From contig NZ_JACIFO010000014.1 in NCBI RefSeq assembly GCF_014197445.1, positions 1 through 34,344 of the forward strand: 34,344 nt of DNA, written 5' to 3'. Source of the stretch: Mesonia hippocampi (GTDB taxonomy: Bacteria > Bacteroidota > Bacteroidia > Flavobacteriales > Flavobacteriaceae). How positions within the stretch are numbered: the first letter of the stretch is position 1; each line of letters opens with the position of its first letter. The notes beneath the pieces are model-generated. The model was not told the DNA's origin. It saw nothing but the letters and a program-made list of their open reading frames with translations, and did no database searches. Shown in pieces: positions 24,461 to 33,240 of the stretch. A program made the translations under genes and the position numbers.

Positions 24461-24513
24461 ACATATACTGCGCAGTATCAGGCAGAAGACCGAACGCCTG
24501 TTGAAAGATTCGG
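24426..24513 (+). promoter_or_regulatory. Hairpins and palindrome in front of the DUF6520-type gene
   Basis: In order: hairpin AAAGCCG/CGGCTTT overlapping the end of the redox gene (24426-24455), a perfect 14-bp palindrome ATACTGCGCAGTAT (24465-24478), hairpin CAGGC/GCCTG (24479-24500), and the competing CCGAA (24490-24494) with TTCGG (24509-24513). This could be an RNA processing or stabilising site, or an operator, letting the small gene be expressed more than the redox gene. Confidence 0.5.
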
Positions 24514-24539
24514 TTATCAATTCAATAAAATTTAAAATT

Positions 24540-24809
24540 ATGAAAACTAAATTTTTAAAATTAGGGCTGCCCTTGGCAGTATTTATGTTGGCAATTGTAT
24601 TTGCTTTTGCCTCTAACTCGACCTCCAAGGCTCAAGATACTTCTTTAGCTTTGGTACCTGGTTATATTTTCCAAGATGGAAAATGTCAGCAAGTAGCTAC
24701 TTGTAGTACTGTACCAGGACCTCTTTGTATGGTAGGTACAAAAATTGCTCGCAATAAAATCAATGAGACCCAATGTGGGTTAGAGCAGTTATACCATTGG
24801 AGCAATTAA
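24540..24809 (+). CDS. Small secreted four-cysteine protein, DUF6520-type
   Basis: An 89-residue exported protein that fits the DUF6520 family of Bacteroidota. The signal peptide covers about 1-25 (KTKFLKLGLPLAVFMLAIVF) and probably ends near SKAQ. The mature part is 58 residues with Cys49, Cys55, Cys63 and Cys79, which could make two disulfides. It lies 79 bp after the redox protein gene. The ATG at 24540 is preferred over the longer frame at 24501, because only this start begins with a signal peptide. A strong hairpin terminator follows at 24816. Function is unknown; a peptide substrate, signal or structural secreted factor is possible. Confidence 0.75.
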   Translation: MKTKFLKLGLPLAVFMLAIVFAFASNSTSKAQDTSLALVPGYIFQDGKCQQVATCSTVPGPLCMVGTKIARNKINETQCGLEQLYHWSN

Positions 24810-24815
24810 CAGGGA

Positions 24816-24858
24816 TTACCTCCCCAATAAGTTTTAAAAGATTTATTAGGGAGGTATA
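24816..24858. terminator. Bidirectional terminator between convergent operons
   Basis: TTACCTCCCCAATAA (24816-24830) faces TTATTAGGGAGGTA (24843-24856), a near-perfect stem of about 14 pairs. An AT-rich tract follows on the plus strand. It separates the DUF6520-type gene from the convergent S9 peptidase gene. Confidence 0.7.
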
Positions 24859-27417
24859 TTATTTTAAATAAGTATCAAACCAATTTTTTATACGTTTAGA
24901 TAAATCCTTTTTATTTTTATTTATGCTAAGTGTATGACTTTCACCTGTATAATAAATTAGCTTTGCAGGCTTTCTTAATCTTCTAAGTGCGAGATACCCC
25001 TGAAGGCTTTGGTTAGGGTTCACATTAGTGTCTTCTTTTCCTGCCCAAATCAGGAGCGGAGTATTTACCCCTGCCATATTATGAAGCGGTGAATTTTCCA
25101 TAAATGTCTCCGAATCTTCAAAATATGATTTCTGCATCCTAAACAAGCCATTATTTTCTACCCTTATAATCTCTGAATGTCCTGTCATCTTATAAATATC
25201 AAAATAAAAACTTAAAAGGTTAAAGATTCCGGCACCTGAAACGGCTGCGGCAAATAAATCCGTTTGGGTGACAATGAAAGCTGTTTCGTAACCGCCAAAG
25301 GAATGACCTATCAACCCTATTCTTTTTTTGTCAACAGGGACTGTTTCAAGAACCTTTTTAACTGCTTTTTCAACACATTTTAAAGCAGATATTCCCGGCT
25401 TCCCTTTTTCGTAGTAGATATCAGGGAGCAAAACAAAATAATCATCAAGGGCATAATTCATTGAATTAAAACCATTTTCATTGAACAATGACGGAGGTGT
25501 AAATTTATGTAAGTAGGACGATTGCTCTTCATAAATAGAAACAATCATAGGGTATTTTTTTTCAGGGTTATAATTAACCGGATAGATCAATACCCCTTTT
25601 AAGGAATCGGCTATTTCGGTATCATAATAGATAAGCTCTTTTTTAGGCCAATTGTACTGATTCCATTGGGTATTGCTCAAAAAAACCGTTTTGGAACTCT
25701 TCTTTTTTAGGTTTTTATATACTACAGAAGATGGAATAGTTAAGCTTTGTTCCTTAAAAATAAAACTATCAGTTCCTAGCTGAAAAAGATTAGTCAATCG
25801 CCTGTCTTTAAAAACAATTTCACGGATATTATCAGTATCTTTCCATTGGTAGAACCCTGACCTTAAATTTTTAGTATTTGTAGCACTTAATAAAAGACCA
25901 TCCTTGGAGTCAATCGTGAACGTATCAAATCCGATATAATCATATCGAATTTTTTTATCATTATTACCAGTTACGATTCTAAAAACAGTATTTGACTCCC
26001 TACCTTTTGTTAGTTTTTCCTTTCTAGTGCCATTAACACTAATTTTCCATACATCATATCTATCATATACAAAAACTTCACTATCGTTTTCAGACCACCC
26101 TGCAAGCCCGTATGGTTGTGGATTATTATAATCATACTGCCCCTCTTTATAAAACCCCGCATCTAAATCTTGTGTTAAGTTAATGTGTTTTTTCTCTTTA
26201 AGGTTGTATAGCCACCAATTTTTTTCCTTGAAGTAAACAAAATAATTTCCCGTAGGAGAAAAATGCACATAACCGATTCCGGGATATTGTTTTTTAACAA
26301 TCAGTTCTTTTTCGGCTGTCTCAGTATCCAAAGCATATATATCGATAAACGGATAGTAATGAAATTTCGGTTCGTTGGAAATCACATTAAAATTCAAGGC
26401 ATACTGATAATTTGGATTAAAAACTACTTTTGGAAACTCCTCTGTTCCTAGGGGAATAACTTTATTGCTTTTAGGGCACCAAACATATAACCATGGCCCA
26501 AATTCACCTGTGTTTTCATATTTTTTTCTGGAATGAATCAATGGGTCAGAGGTGTCCCAAACTTCAACACCAGGTGTTGTATTTTTTTTACCTCTTTTAG
26601 GTACTGCATAAAAAAACACTTTATCTCCTAAATCTGATATTGATAATTTACCGTTTGTTATCTCTATTTCATCATTAATCTTTGAAAAAGCATCTGATGT
26701 TAAATGTTCAATAGTTCCTTCTTTCAAATTATAGTATGCCAAATGATGCGCTTTCTTATCCTTTGAATTATACAGTACACCCAATTTTTCTCCTGTAGCG
26801 TTCCATGTTAATCTTTGAAAACTACTATTTTTTCCACTCATTATTTTGTGACCTTTCAATGTATTCAAATCATAAATAAAAAGAGACTCCCTGCCATTCT
26901 TATGCAACACGACCGCCAAAACTTCATTGGTAGGATTTAACGAGTACGTTAGGCTTTTATCGAGTTTGTACGACTGCTTGGTAACAAGGTTTCTCAATTC
27001 CAATGTATCAGATAGGGTTTGTACCAATAAATGATTTGAAGAAGTAGAAAGGTGATAGGATTTAACTCGATTGATCGTATCAACAGATTTCTTAAGTAAA
27101 TCCACCATTAGTAAGGAGTCTGAACCAGAACGGATACAAAACCACTTATCGTTAAAACTTCCCCAATACCCTCCAGAGAAATCTAGGGTTTTCCCCGTTT
27201 CTATATGTTTAATAGAAGTAACTTCATTATCCCCAATAAAATGATGTGTACTATAGTGAATCCATTTATTGTCTTTTGATACACCAAGCAAATATAGATT
27301 TTCCCATAAACTATCCTTTTCTACAGAATATTTTTGCACCTGACCATACAAGGAAATATTACCAAAATATAAAAATAAGCTAAATGTAATTAGTAAGATT
27401 TTGATTTTACATTTCAT
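24859..27417 (-). CDS. Secreted S9 family serine peptidase (prolyl oligopeptidase type)
   Basis: An 852-residue exported peptidase. The signal peptide (about 5-24) is followed by a long beta-propeller-like region (about 30-600) and a C-terminal alpha/beta hydrolase domain. The triad is Ser706 in GHSFGGYE, Asp796 in GKEDTN and His828 in ESHTLS. The family includes dipeptidyl and acylaminoacyl peptidases that act on peptides of limited length. It is the third gene of a minus-strand operon after susC and susD, 18 bp from susD, so it probably processes peptides taken up or captured by the outer-membrane pair. Substrate specificity cannot be read. Confidence 0.88.
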   Translation of the reverse strand: MKCKIKILLITFSLFLYFGNISLYGQVQKYSVEKDSLWENLYLLGVSKDNKWIHYSTHHFIGDNEVTSIKHIETGKTLDFSGGYWGSFNDKWFCIRSGSDSLLMVDLLKKSVDTINRVKSYHLSTSSNHLLVQTLSDTLELRNLVTKQSYKLDKSLTYSLNPTNEVLAVVLHKNGRESLFIYDLNTLKGHKIMSGKNSSFQRLTWNATGEKLGVLYNSKDKKAHHLAYYNLKEGTIEHLTSDAFSKINDEIEITNGKLSISDLGDKVFFYAVPKRGKKNTTPGVEVWDTSDPLIHSRKKYENTGEFGPWLYVWCPKSNKVIPLGTEEFPKVVFNPNYQYALNFNVISNEPKFHYYPFIDIYALDTETAEKELIVKKQYPGIGYVHFSPTGNYFVYFKEKNWWLYNLKEKKHINLTQDLDAGFYKEGQYDYNNPQPYGLAGWSENDSEVFVYDRYDVWKISVNGTRKEKLTKGRESNTVFRIVTGNNDKKIRYDYIGFDTFTIDSKDGLLLSATNTKNLRSGFYQWKDTDNIREIVFKDRRLTNLFQLGTDSFIFKEQSLTIPSSVVYKNLKKKSSKTVFLSNTQWNQYNWPKKELIYYDTEIADSLKGVLIYPVNYNPEKKYPMIVSIYEEQSSYLHKFTPPSLFNENGFNSMNYALDDYFVLLPDIYYEKGKPGISALKCVEKAVKKVLETVPVDKKRIGLIGHSFGGYETAFIVTQTDLFAAAVSGAGIFNLLSFYFDIYKMTGHSEIIRVENNGLFRMQKSYFEDSETFMENSPLHNMAGVNTPLLIWAGKEDTNVNPNQSLQGYLALRRLRKPAKLIYYTGESHTLSINKNKKDLSKRIKNWFDTYLK

Positions 27418-27435
27418 AACTATTCGTTGTTTAAA

Positions 27436-28842
27436 TTAATACCCAGAATTTTGTGGGGCTAAATTGGGGTTAGTCAATAAATCTGCTTCAGGAATGGGCA
27501 ATAAAACATTCGTGGGGCTCCATCCGGGTTTAATCGGCGTTAATACTTCATCTGCAACACCAAACCTACGTATATCAAACCACCTATGCCCGTGCTCTGT
27601 AAATAACTCAAAACGCCTTTCGTTTAAAATGGCTTCCAATAAACTTTCAGTATCAGTAGCAGTGGTGTTTGCCAATCCTGCACGTTGGCGAATACGATTA
27701 AGGTCATCTTGCGCTCCACTAATATTATGCTGTCTAGCACGAGCTTCTGCACGAATTAAGTATTGTTCTGCCAAACGAAACACAATAGAATACTCCATGC
27801 TATTGCCTGTATTGGAGTATTGTTTATACTTATACGGAAAATACCAGGTGCCATTACCATCGGTAACTTCGCCTATCCAATGTGTTTTTCTTAAATCATT
27901 ACCTTCCATCGCTGCAACAAGAGTATTAGTCAATGCTACAAAAGGCGGCGGGGCCGTTACAAAAATAAAAGTGGTTCCTTCTTGACTATTTGCTCCTGTA
28001 TTTTTAGATTTTAGCTGTAAAATAGCAGAAGTACTTTCTTTTAAAAACTCATTATTTATATCGGTTTCCAAATTAAATAATAAGGTATTATCCATAAGTA
28101 AGCTGCTCTCCATTTCTGCCTCTTCCCATCGTTCCATATATAAATAAACCCTTGCTAACAGTGCAGATACCGCCCACTTATTGGCACGAATACGTTCTTC
28201 TGAAATATAGGTATCTCCTAAAAGTGTTTTAGCTTCGGTTAAATCGAGAAGAATATTTTCATAGATTGTCTCCTTTGGCATTCTTAGTACCTCCTTATTC
28301 ATTTCAAAATCTGTGGTTGTGATATAAGGTATTTCACCAAAAAGATTTATAAGGTAAAAATGCGCCAACGACCTAATGAACAAAGATTCGCCTCTCAGTT
28401 GGTTTTTAACTGACACGGATAGGTTTGGTGAAGATTCCAAACCTTCAAGTACGGCATTGCTCATATAGACCAGATTATAGGATTTGCCCCAAATAGATTC
28501 CACCCCTACATCTGATGCTACTATCTGATGATAATAGAAAGTTAGGGAAGGATCCCAGGGATTTCCATAAAATTCTAACTCATCGGTATAAAGCCCCATT
28601 AAAGCCCCCATACCAAAAGATGTCCCTGTTACCAGCACTTCATCCCTTAGTTTTGCATACATTGTAGTAACTGCTGCAGTAGCTGTTGCTTCATCTTCAT
28701 AAACTTCTTGGTGTGGTACTTGGCCAAACGGTTCATCTATTTCCAAAAAGTCTTCACAACCTGATATTAGTAATAAACAAATTAGCAAATAAATGGTTTG
28801 CTTTATTTTTTGAAGTCGGTAATATATTTTTAGTGTTTTCAT
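27436..28842 (-). CDS. SusD/RagB-like nutrient-uptake lipoprotein
   Basis: A 468-residue surface lipoprotein that forms the lid of the SusC transporter. The lipobox is LLISGC with lipidated Cys29, after a hydrophobic helix (18-27). The SusD-type TPR helices follow; FLIRAEARARQHNISGA-like and NLIRQRAGL-like segments in the C-terminal third, with a late WFDIRRFG, are typical. The downstream peptidase suggests peptide rather than glycan binding, although this is inference. Spacing to susC is 18 bp and to the peptidase 18 bp. The gene is complete. Confidence 0.94.
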   Translation of the reverse strand: MKTLKIYYRLQKIKQTIYLLICLLLISGCEDFLEIDEPFGQVPHQEVYEDEATATAAVTTMYAKLRDEVLVTGTSFGMGALMGLYTDELEFYGNPWDPSLTFYYHQIVASDVGVESIWGKSYNLVYMSNAVLEGLESSPNLSVSVKNQLRGESLFIRSLAHFYLINLFGEIPYITTTDFEMNKEVLRMPKETIYENILLDLTEAKTLLGDTYISEERIRANKWAVSALLARVYLYMERWEEAEMESSLLMDNTLLFNLETDINNEFLKESTSAILQLKSKNTGANSQEGTTFIFVTAPPPFVALTNTLVAAMEGNDLRKTHWIGEVTDGNGTWYFPYKYKQYSNTGNSMEYSIVFRLAEQYLIRAEARARQHNISGAQDDLNRIRQRAGLANTTATDTESLLEAILNERRFELFTEHGHRWFDIRRFGVADEVLTPIKPGWSPTNVLLPIPEADLLTNPNLAPQNSGY

Positions 28843-28860
28843 AATCTATATTGTATTGGT

Positions 28861-31836
28861 TTATAAATGTAGCTGCACCCCAAAGGTAATTCTCCTTAAA
28901 GGAGGCAAGAACCCGTTCATTTGTTCAGGATCTCCACCTTTAAATCGTGTAAAAGTCAATAGGTTTTGGCCTTGTACAGAAATTCGGCAAGAAGTATTGT
29001 TAGATTTGTTAAGTGGAAGTGTATAAGATAATGCCAAAGACTTTAATCTAATAAAAGAAGCGTCTGATATAGCAGCGTTACTTTGACTAAATTGTGAGTG
29101 TGCTAAAAAAGCTTCAGAATTTGCTCCCGTTGTAAACCTTTGCATCTCTGCCTGGTCTCCAGGTTTTTGCCAACGACCCAATACCGATACGGGCTGATTG
29201 GTCATAGTTCCAGGAGGTTCACTGGTGCGGTACTGGTTATATCCATCTTTCTTGACAAACTGGAAAAAAACATCCATTGCCCAATTTTTATAGCTCAGGC
29301 TATTTGAGAACCCACCGAAAAATTTTGGGGTTAGGTCGGCAATATATTGCCTATCTTCGGCAGCGGTAATCGTTCCGTCATTGTTGTAGTCTTCAAACTC
29401 AAAAAGACCAGTTTCAGGATTTACCCCTTTCAAATTATATAACTTAGCTATAGATAAAGGTTCCCCGATAACAAAGCGATTGGTATATGTAGAATTCTCA
29501 AGTCCGGGAAATCTCAATAATTCATTCTTAGGCAACGATAGGTTGAAAGAAGCTTTCCAGTCAAAGCTTTCATTTTGAATAATAGCTCCGTTTAATTCAA
29601 TTTCCCATCCTGAATTTTCCACTAAAGCGTCCAAATTAGCTTGGATTGATGTAAACCCTGTAGTACCCGGAAGGGCATAATTGATAAGCTGGTTGGAAGA
29701 ACGGTTCTTATAATAAGCGGTAGAGAATGCCATACGTTGATTAAGAAACCTAAGCTCCAGTGCAATCTCCATTTTTTTATTTTTTTCCCATTTGAAATTA
29801 GGATTATTCAATCGGGCAGGATTCAACCCAATGTTTCCATCGTAGAAATTATCATTAATGGTATAGGTCTGTAAGTATTGATAATCCCCAATTTGGTCGT
29901 TCCCTGTTACCCCATAACTCCCTCTAAGCTTCCCAAAGCTTAACCACGATAAATTAATATCTTCCGAAAAGAGCCAAGCTGCACCTACCGCCCCAAAGTT
30001 CCCATATTTATTCCCTGAACTAAAACGGCTAGAGCCATCACGCCTTCCGGTTAGGTTTACAAAGAGTTTATTTTTGTAGGCATAGTTTAACCGTGTGAAA
30101 AATGATTGAGAATTATACTGTATAATATCTTCGTTTAATACCAAAAGTGTAGTGGCTGCACTTAGGTTATATATAAGCCTGTCTGATGGAAAACCAAGCC
30201 CTGCCAATGTCTGTTTTTCTTGATTTTGTTTTTGAAAGGTACTACCTACCAATATGTTAAACACCCCATTACTTAATGTTCTATTCCAATGTAACTGAGG
30301 CTCAACTATCCAGTAATCCTTATCAGCTCCATTCAGTATAACCGTAGAATTTTCACTATCCAATCCAAAAGCTGGATCATAAACCGTATGTGGTGAAGTA
30401 ATATTATCCTGTAGGTTTGTATAACCATACCCAGAATTTACTTTTAACTCTAAGTTGTCCATCAATTTATAAGAAATCACAGCACTCGAAAACAGGCTTT
30501 TGGTTTTATTTCTATACTTTCCTTCCAATTGTGCCAAAGGGTTTGTCCACGTACTATTTTCCCAGTTTAACGCCCCTTCATCATCGTATAATTCTGGAGC
30601 ATTGGGAGCTAATCTAATAGCACTAAAAGACAAATCTGTTCCGGGTAAAAAATTGTCTTCAAGAGTATAGCCTGTATTTAGTGTTACCTGAAATCGGTCA
30701 CTGGAACTGGTATGCCGGATGTTGGAATTTATAGTAATACGATCATAATTAAAGTCTTCAGGATATACTGTAGTCTCATTTTGGTACATCCCGCTTATCA
30801 AGAACTGCGTACTTTTACTACCTCCCGACACTGAGGCTTGTAACTTACTTGTGTTGGCAGTTTCACCTACAAGTGCTTCTTGCCAATCTGTATACCTATC
30901 TTCATCCCAAGTACCGTTCACATCATAAGCATTGGCAGGATACTCCGTAATCCCATCATTAGCAAAAGCTTCCCTACGCATTTCAAGGTATTGTTCTGTG
31001 TTCATCAAATCCATTTTTCGAGTGATGGAAGCAATACCCGTACTGCTATTTATCGTAAATTTTGTTTTACCTTCTTTACCTTTTCTTGTAGTAATCAAAA
31101 CAACCCCATTTGCCCCACGAGAGCCATAAATTGCCGTAGCATCGGCATCTTTTAGTACTTCAATAGATTCTATAATGCCTGGGTTAATGGCATTTAAGGG
31201 ACTAATGTTTCCTCCTGGGATAATTGCTCCTGAAGAATTACCTGAACCTAATGTACGTGAATCATAAGGTACACCATCTATAATATACAGCGGCTCATTA
31301 CCTGCCATAATACTGTTTTGCCCTCTTATTTTCACTTCAAAACCACCACCGGGAACTCCAGAGTTTTGTACAACCTCTACCCCTGCCATACGCCCTTGCA
31401 TTGCTTCTAAAGGATTGTTTACGGGTTGGTTTTCTATCTCTTTTGCGGTAATCCTACTAATGCTCCCCGTGCGCTCTTTGTCTTTAACGGTATAATAGCC
31501 TGCATTAATAAGTACCGCAGCTAGGGTGTTGGCTTCGGGTGTTAGGTTTATTGTAAAAAATACCTGCTCTCTTACTGCTAGCTCTTGGGTTTTAAACCCT
31601 ATATAGCTAACCACCAAGGTATCGCTAGGCGATGCTTCTAGTTTAAACCTGCCTTCAAAATTGGTGGTTGTTCCTGTTGTTGTGTTTTTAAGCAGTATGT
31701 TTACCCCTGGGATGGGCATATTGCTGCTATCGGTAATTAGCCCAGATACACTTACTTGTGCGTGTATGGGCAGTGCAAAGCTGCTTAGGAGTAAGTATAT
31801 ACTACCCCTAAGGCATTGCCTAAATAAAATTTTCAT
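28861..31836 (-). CDS. SusC/RagA-type TonB-linked outer-membrane transporter
   Basis: A 991-residue outer-membrane receptor driven by TonB. In order: signal peptide (about 8-27), a CarboxypepD-reg-like domain with VSGLITDSSNMPIPGVNILL (about 29-48), the plug (about 120-250) with RGQNSIMAGNEPLYIIDGVP, and a 22-strand barrel to the C-terminus. The last residue is Leu rather than the usual Phe/aromatic. It heads a susC-susD-S9 peptidase operon. Just upstream lies a 15-bp perfect palindrome (31858-31872). No anti-sigma/ECF pair or SusE homologue is present. Confidence 0.94.
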   Translation of the reverse strand: MKILFRQCLRGSIYLLLSSFALPIHAQVSVSGLITDSSNMPIPGVNILLKNTTTGTTTNFEGRFKLEASPSDTLVVSYIGFKTQELAVREQVFFTINLTPEANTLAAVLINAGYYTVKDKERTGSISRITAKEIENQPVNNPLEAMQGRMAGVEVVQNSGVPGGGFEVKIRGQNSIMAGNEPLYIIDGVPYDSRTLGSGNSSGAIIPGGNISPLNAINPGIIESIEVLKDADATAIYGSRGANGVVLITTRKGKEGKTKFTINSSTGIASITRKMDLMNTEQYLEMRREAFANDGITEYPANAYDVNGTWDEDRYTDWQEALVGETANTSKLQASVSGGSKSTQFLISGMYQNETTVYPEDFNYDRITINSNIRHTSSSDRFQVTLNTGYTLEDNFLPGTDLSFSAIRLAPNAPELYDDEGALNWENSTWTNPLAQLEGKYRNKTKSLFSSAVISYKLMDNLELKVNSGYGYTNLQDNITSPHTVYDPAFGLDSENSTVILNGADKDYWIVEPQLHWNRTLSNGVFNILVGSTFQKQNQEKQTLAGLGFPSDRLIYNLSAATTLLVLNEDIIQYNSQSFFTRLNYAYKNKLFVNLTGRRDGSSRFSSGNKYGNFGAVGAAWLFSEDINLSWLSFGKLRGSYGVTGNDQIGDYQYLQTYTINDNFYDGNIGLNPARLNNPNFKWEKNKKMEIALELRFLNQRMAFSTAYYKNRSSNQLINYALPGTTGFTSIQANLDALVENSGWEIELNGAIIQNESFDWKASFNLSLPKNELLRFPGLENSTYTNRFVIGEPLSIAKLYNLKGVNPETGLFEFEDYNNDGTITAAEDRQYIADLTPKFFGGFSNSLSYKNWAMDVFFQFVKKDGYNQYRTSEPPGTMTNQPVSVLGRWQKPGDQAEMQRFTTGANSEAFLAHSQFSQSNAAISDASFIRLKSLALSYTLPLNKSNNTSCRISVQGQNLLTFTRFKGGDPEQMNGFLPPLRRITFGVQLHL

Positions 31837-31857
31837 AGTTTTGTGGTATTAAGTGGT

Positions 31858-31872
31858 GTACCCTATGGGTAC
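31858..31872. promoter_or_regulatory. Perfect palindrome GTACCC TAT GGGTAC upstream of susC
   Basis: A 6-bp perfect inverted repeat with a 3-bp spacer, located 22 bp upstream of the susC ATG. It could be an operator or a short 5' UTR hairpin. It does not resemble the 21-bp repeat near the AraC regulator. Confidence 0.4.
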
Positions 31873-32009
31873 GTTATTGCTTAGTTGCCTTCCTGCGGTT
31901 CGCCAAAACTTTGTGGGAAGGTTTTTTGTTTGTTTTTTACTTAACTTGTGTTTTTCTGTTTATTCGTTTTAGTGTTCATGAATCAAAAAAATTGATTTCA
32001 ACCCAACCG

Positions 32010-32205
32010 ACAGTTTTGCAGAAATAGCTGTAAATCCAGTGGAAGTGCGTCTTTGCTCTACAAAGACAAAGCATGAAACGCCAGATTTAGCAGCGGTTTT
32101 AAAACTTGTTTTTTAAAATTTCCTTAAAACGGTCTTGACTTTTTGGTTCGTTTTGTGTCAAGACAAAATGAACGGATAATTAACTTTAGTATACTTACTT
32201 TTTTT
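32010..32205 (+). repeat. Repeat module B, copy 2
   Basis: Same as copy 1; the hairpin is GTCTTTG/CAAAGAC with loop CTCTA, showing a changed loop with kept stem. Confidence 0.85.
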
Positions 32206-32260
32206 AGTTCACAAACCTTTTATTTGCTAATGGTGTTCATGAATCAACATAGTTGATTTC

Positions 32261-32426
32261 ATTGTCGTAAAAAGTAACAAAAAAGACTAGGCTGCCGAAT
32301 CTTGTCTTAAATTTATTACTCGGAAGCTAAATTTTAGAGAACTCGTATTGGCAAGCCAATACTCAAACAGCCTAAAATTTTAACGCTTCTTTCGTGTCAA
32401 ATTTTACAGACAATTTTCGTGATGCC
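32261..32426 (+). repeat. Repeat module C, copy 2
   Basis: Full-length C with tip hairpin GTATTGGC AA GCCAATAC. It has a longer stem than copy 1. Confidence 0.85.
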
Positions 32427-32436
32427 GAAAAAACCG

Positions 32437-32630
32437 ACAGTTTTGCAGAAATAGCTGTAAATCCAGTGGAAGTGCGTCTTTGCACCGCAAAGACATAGCA
32501 TGAAACGCCAGATTTAGCAGCGGTTTTAAAACTTGCTTTTAAAAATTTCCTTAAAACGGTCTTGACTTTTTGGTTCGTTTTGTGTCAAGACAAAATGAAC
32601 GAATAATAAACTTTAGTATACTTACTTTTT
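32437..32630 (+). repeat. Repeat module B, copy 3
   Basis: Hairpin GTCTTTGC ACC GCAAAGAC. It directly follows the C tail GATGCCGAAAAA. Confidence 0.85.
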
Positions 32631-32713
32631 TAGTTCATAAACCTTTTATCTGCTAATAGTGTTCATGAATCAACATAGTTGATTTCATCGATAAAAAAAC
32701 GAATCAAAAAAAT

Positions 32714-32853
32714 CTAGGCTGCCGAATCTTGTCTTAAATTTATTACTCTAAAGCTAAATTTTAGAGAACTCGTATTGGCGAACCAATACTCAAACAGCCT
32801 AAAATTTTAACGCTTCTTTCGTGGCAAATTTTACAGACAATTTTCGTGATGCC
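32714..32853 (+). repeat. Repeat module C, copy 3 (5'-shortened)
   Basis: Joined to D at CTAG, so the first ~24 bases of C (ATTGTCGTAAAAAGTAAC and a few more) are missing. The tip hairpin is GTATTGG CGAA CCAATAC. Confidence 0.8.
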
Positions 32854-32877
32854 GAAAAAATTGTTTCAACCCAACCG

Positions 32878-33072
32878 ACAGTTTTGCAGAAATAGCTGTA
32901 AATCCAGTGGAAGTGCGTCTTTGCTCAGCAAAGACAAAGCATGAAACGCCAGATTTAGCAGCGGTTTTAAAACTTGTTTTAAAAATTTCCTTAAAACGGT
33001 CTTGACTTTTTGGTTCGTTTTGTGTCAAGACAAAATGAACGGATAATTAACTTTAGTATACTTACTTTTTTT
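32878..33072 (+). repeat. Repeat module B, copy 4
   Basis: Hairpin GTCTTTGC TCA GCAAAGAC, followed by D. Confidence 0.85.
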
Positions 33073-33158
33073 AGTTCACAAACCTTTTATCTGCTAATAG
33101 TGTTCATTAATCAACATAGTTGATTTCATCGATAAAAAAACGAATCAAAAAAATCTAG

Positions 33159-33240
33159 TGCCTTTAAAGGCCCAGGAAAAATGTATAAATACATTTTTAA
33201 AAAGGTCTTCCTTTTTTACAGACAATTTTCGTGATGCCGA
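33159..33240 (+). repeat. Repeat module A, copy 3 with internal deletion
   Basis: Begins TGCCTTTAAAGG and jumps straight to CCCAGGAAAAATG. About 105 bases found in copies 1 and 2 are gone, precisely between two TAAAGG words. Confidence 0.8.

Noticed and set aside
24501-24539. Longer start for the DUF6520-type protein
   Set aside because: The added 13 residues precede the signal peptide and overlap a hairpin; ATG 24540 is the better start.
32831-33028. Small protein genes within the repeat modules
   Set aside because: Open frames follow the repeats in several copies, lack start context and differ between copies; they are shadows of palindromic DNA.
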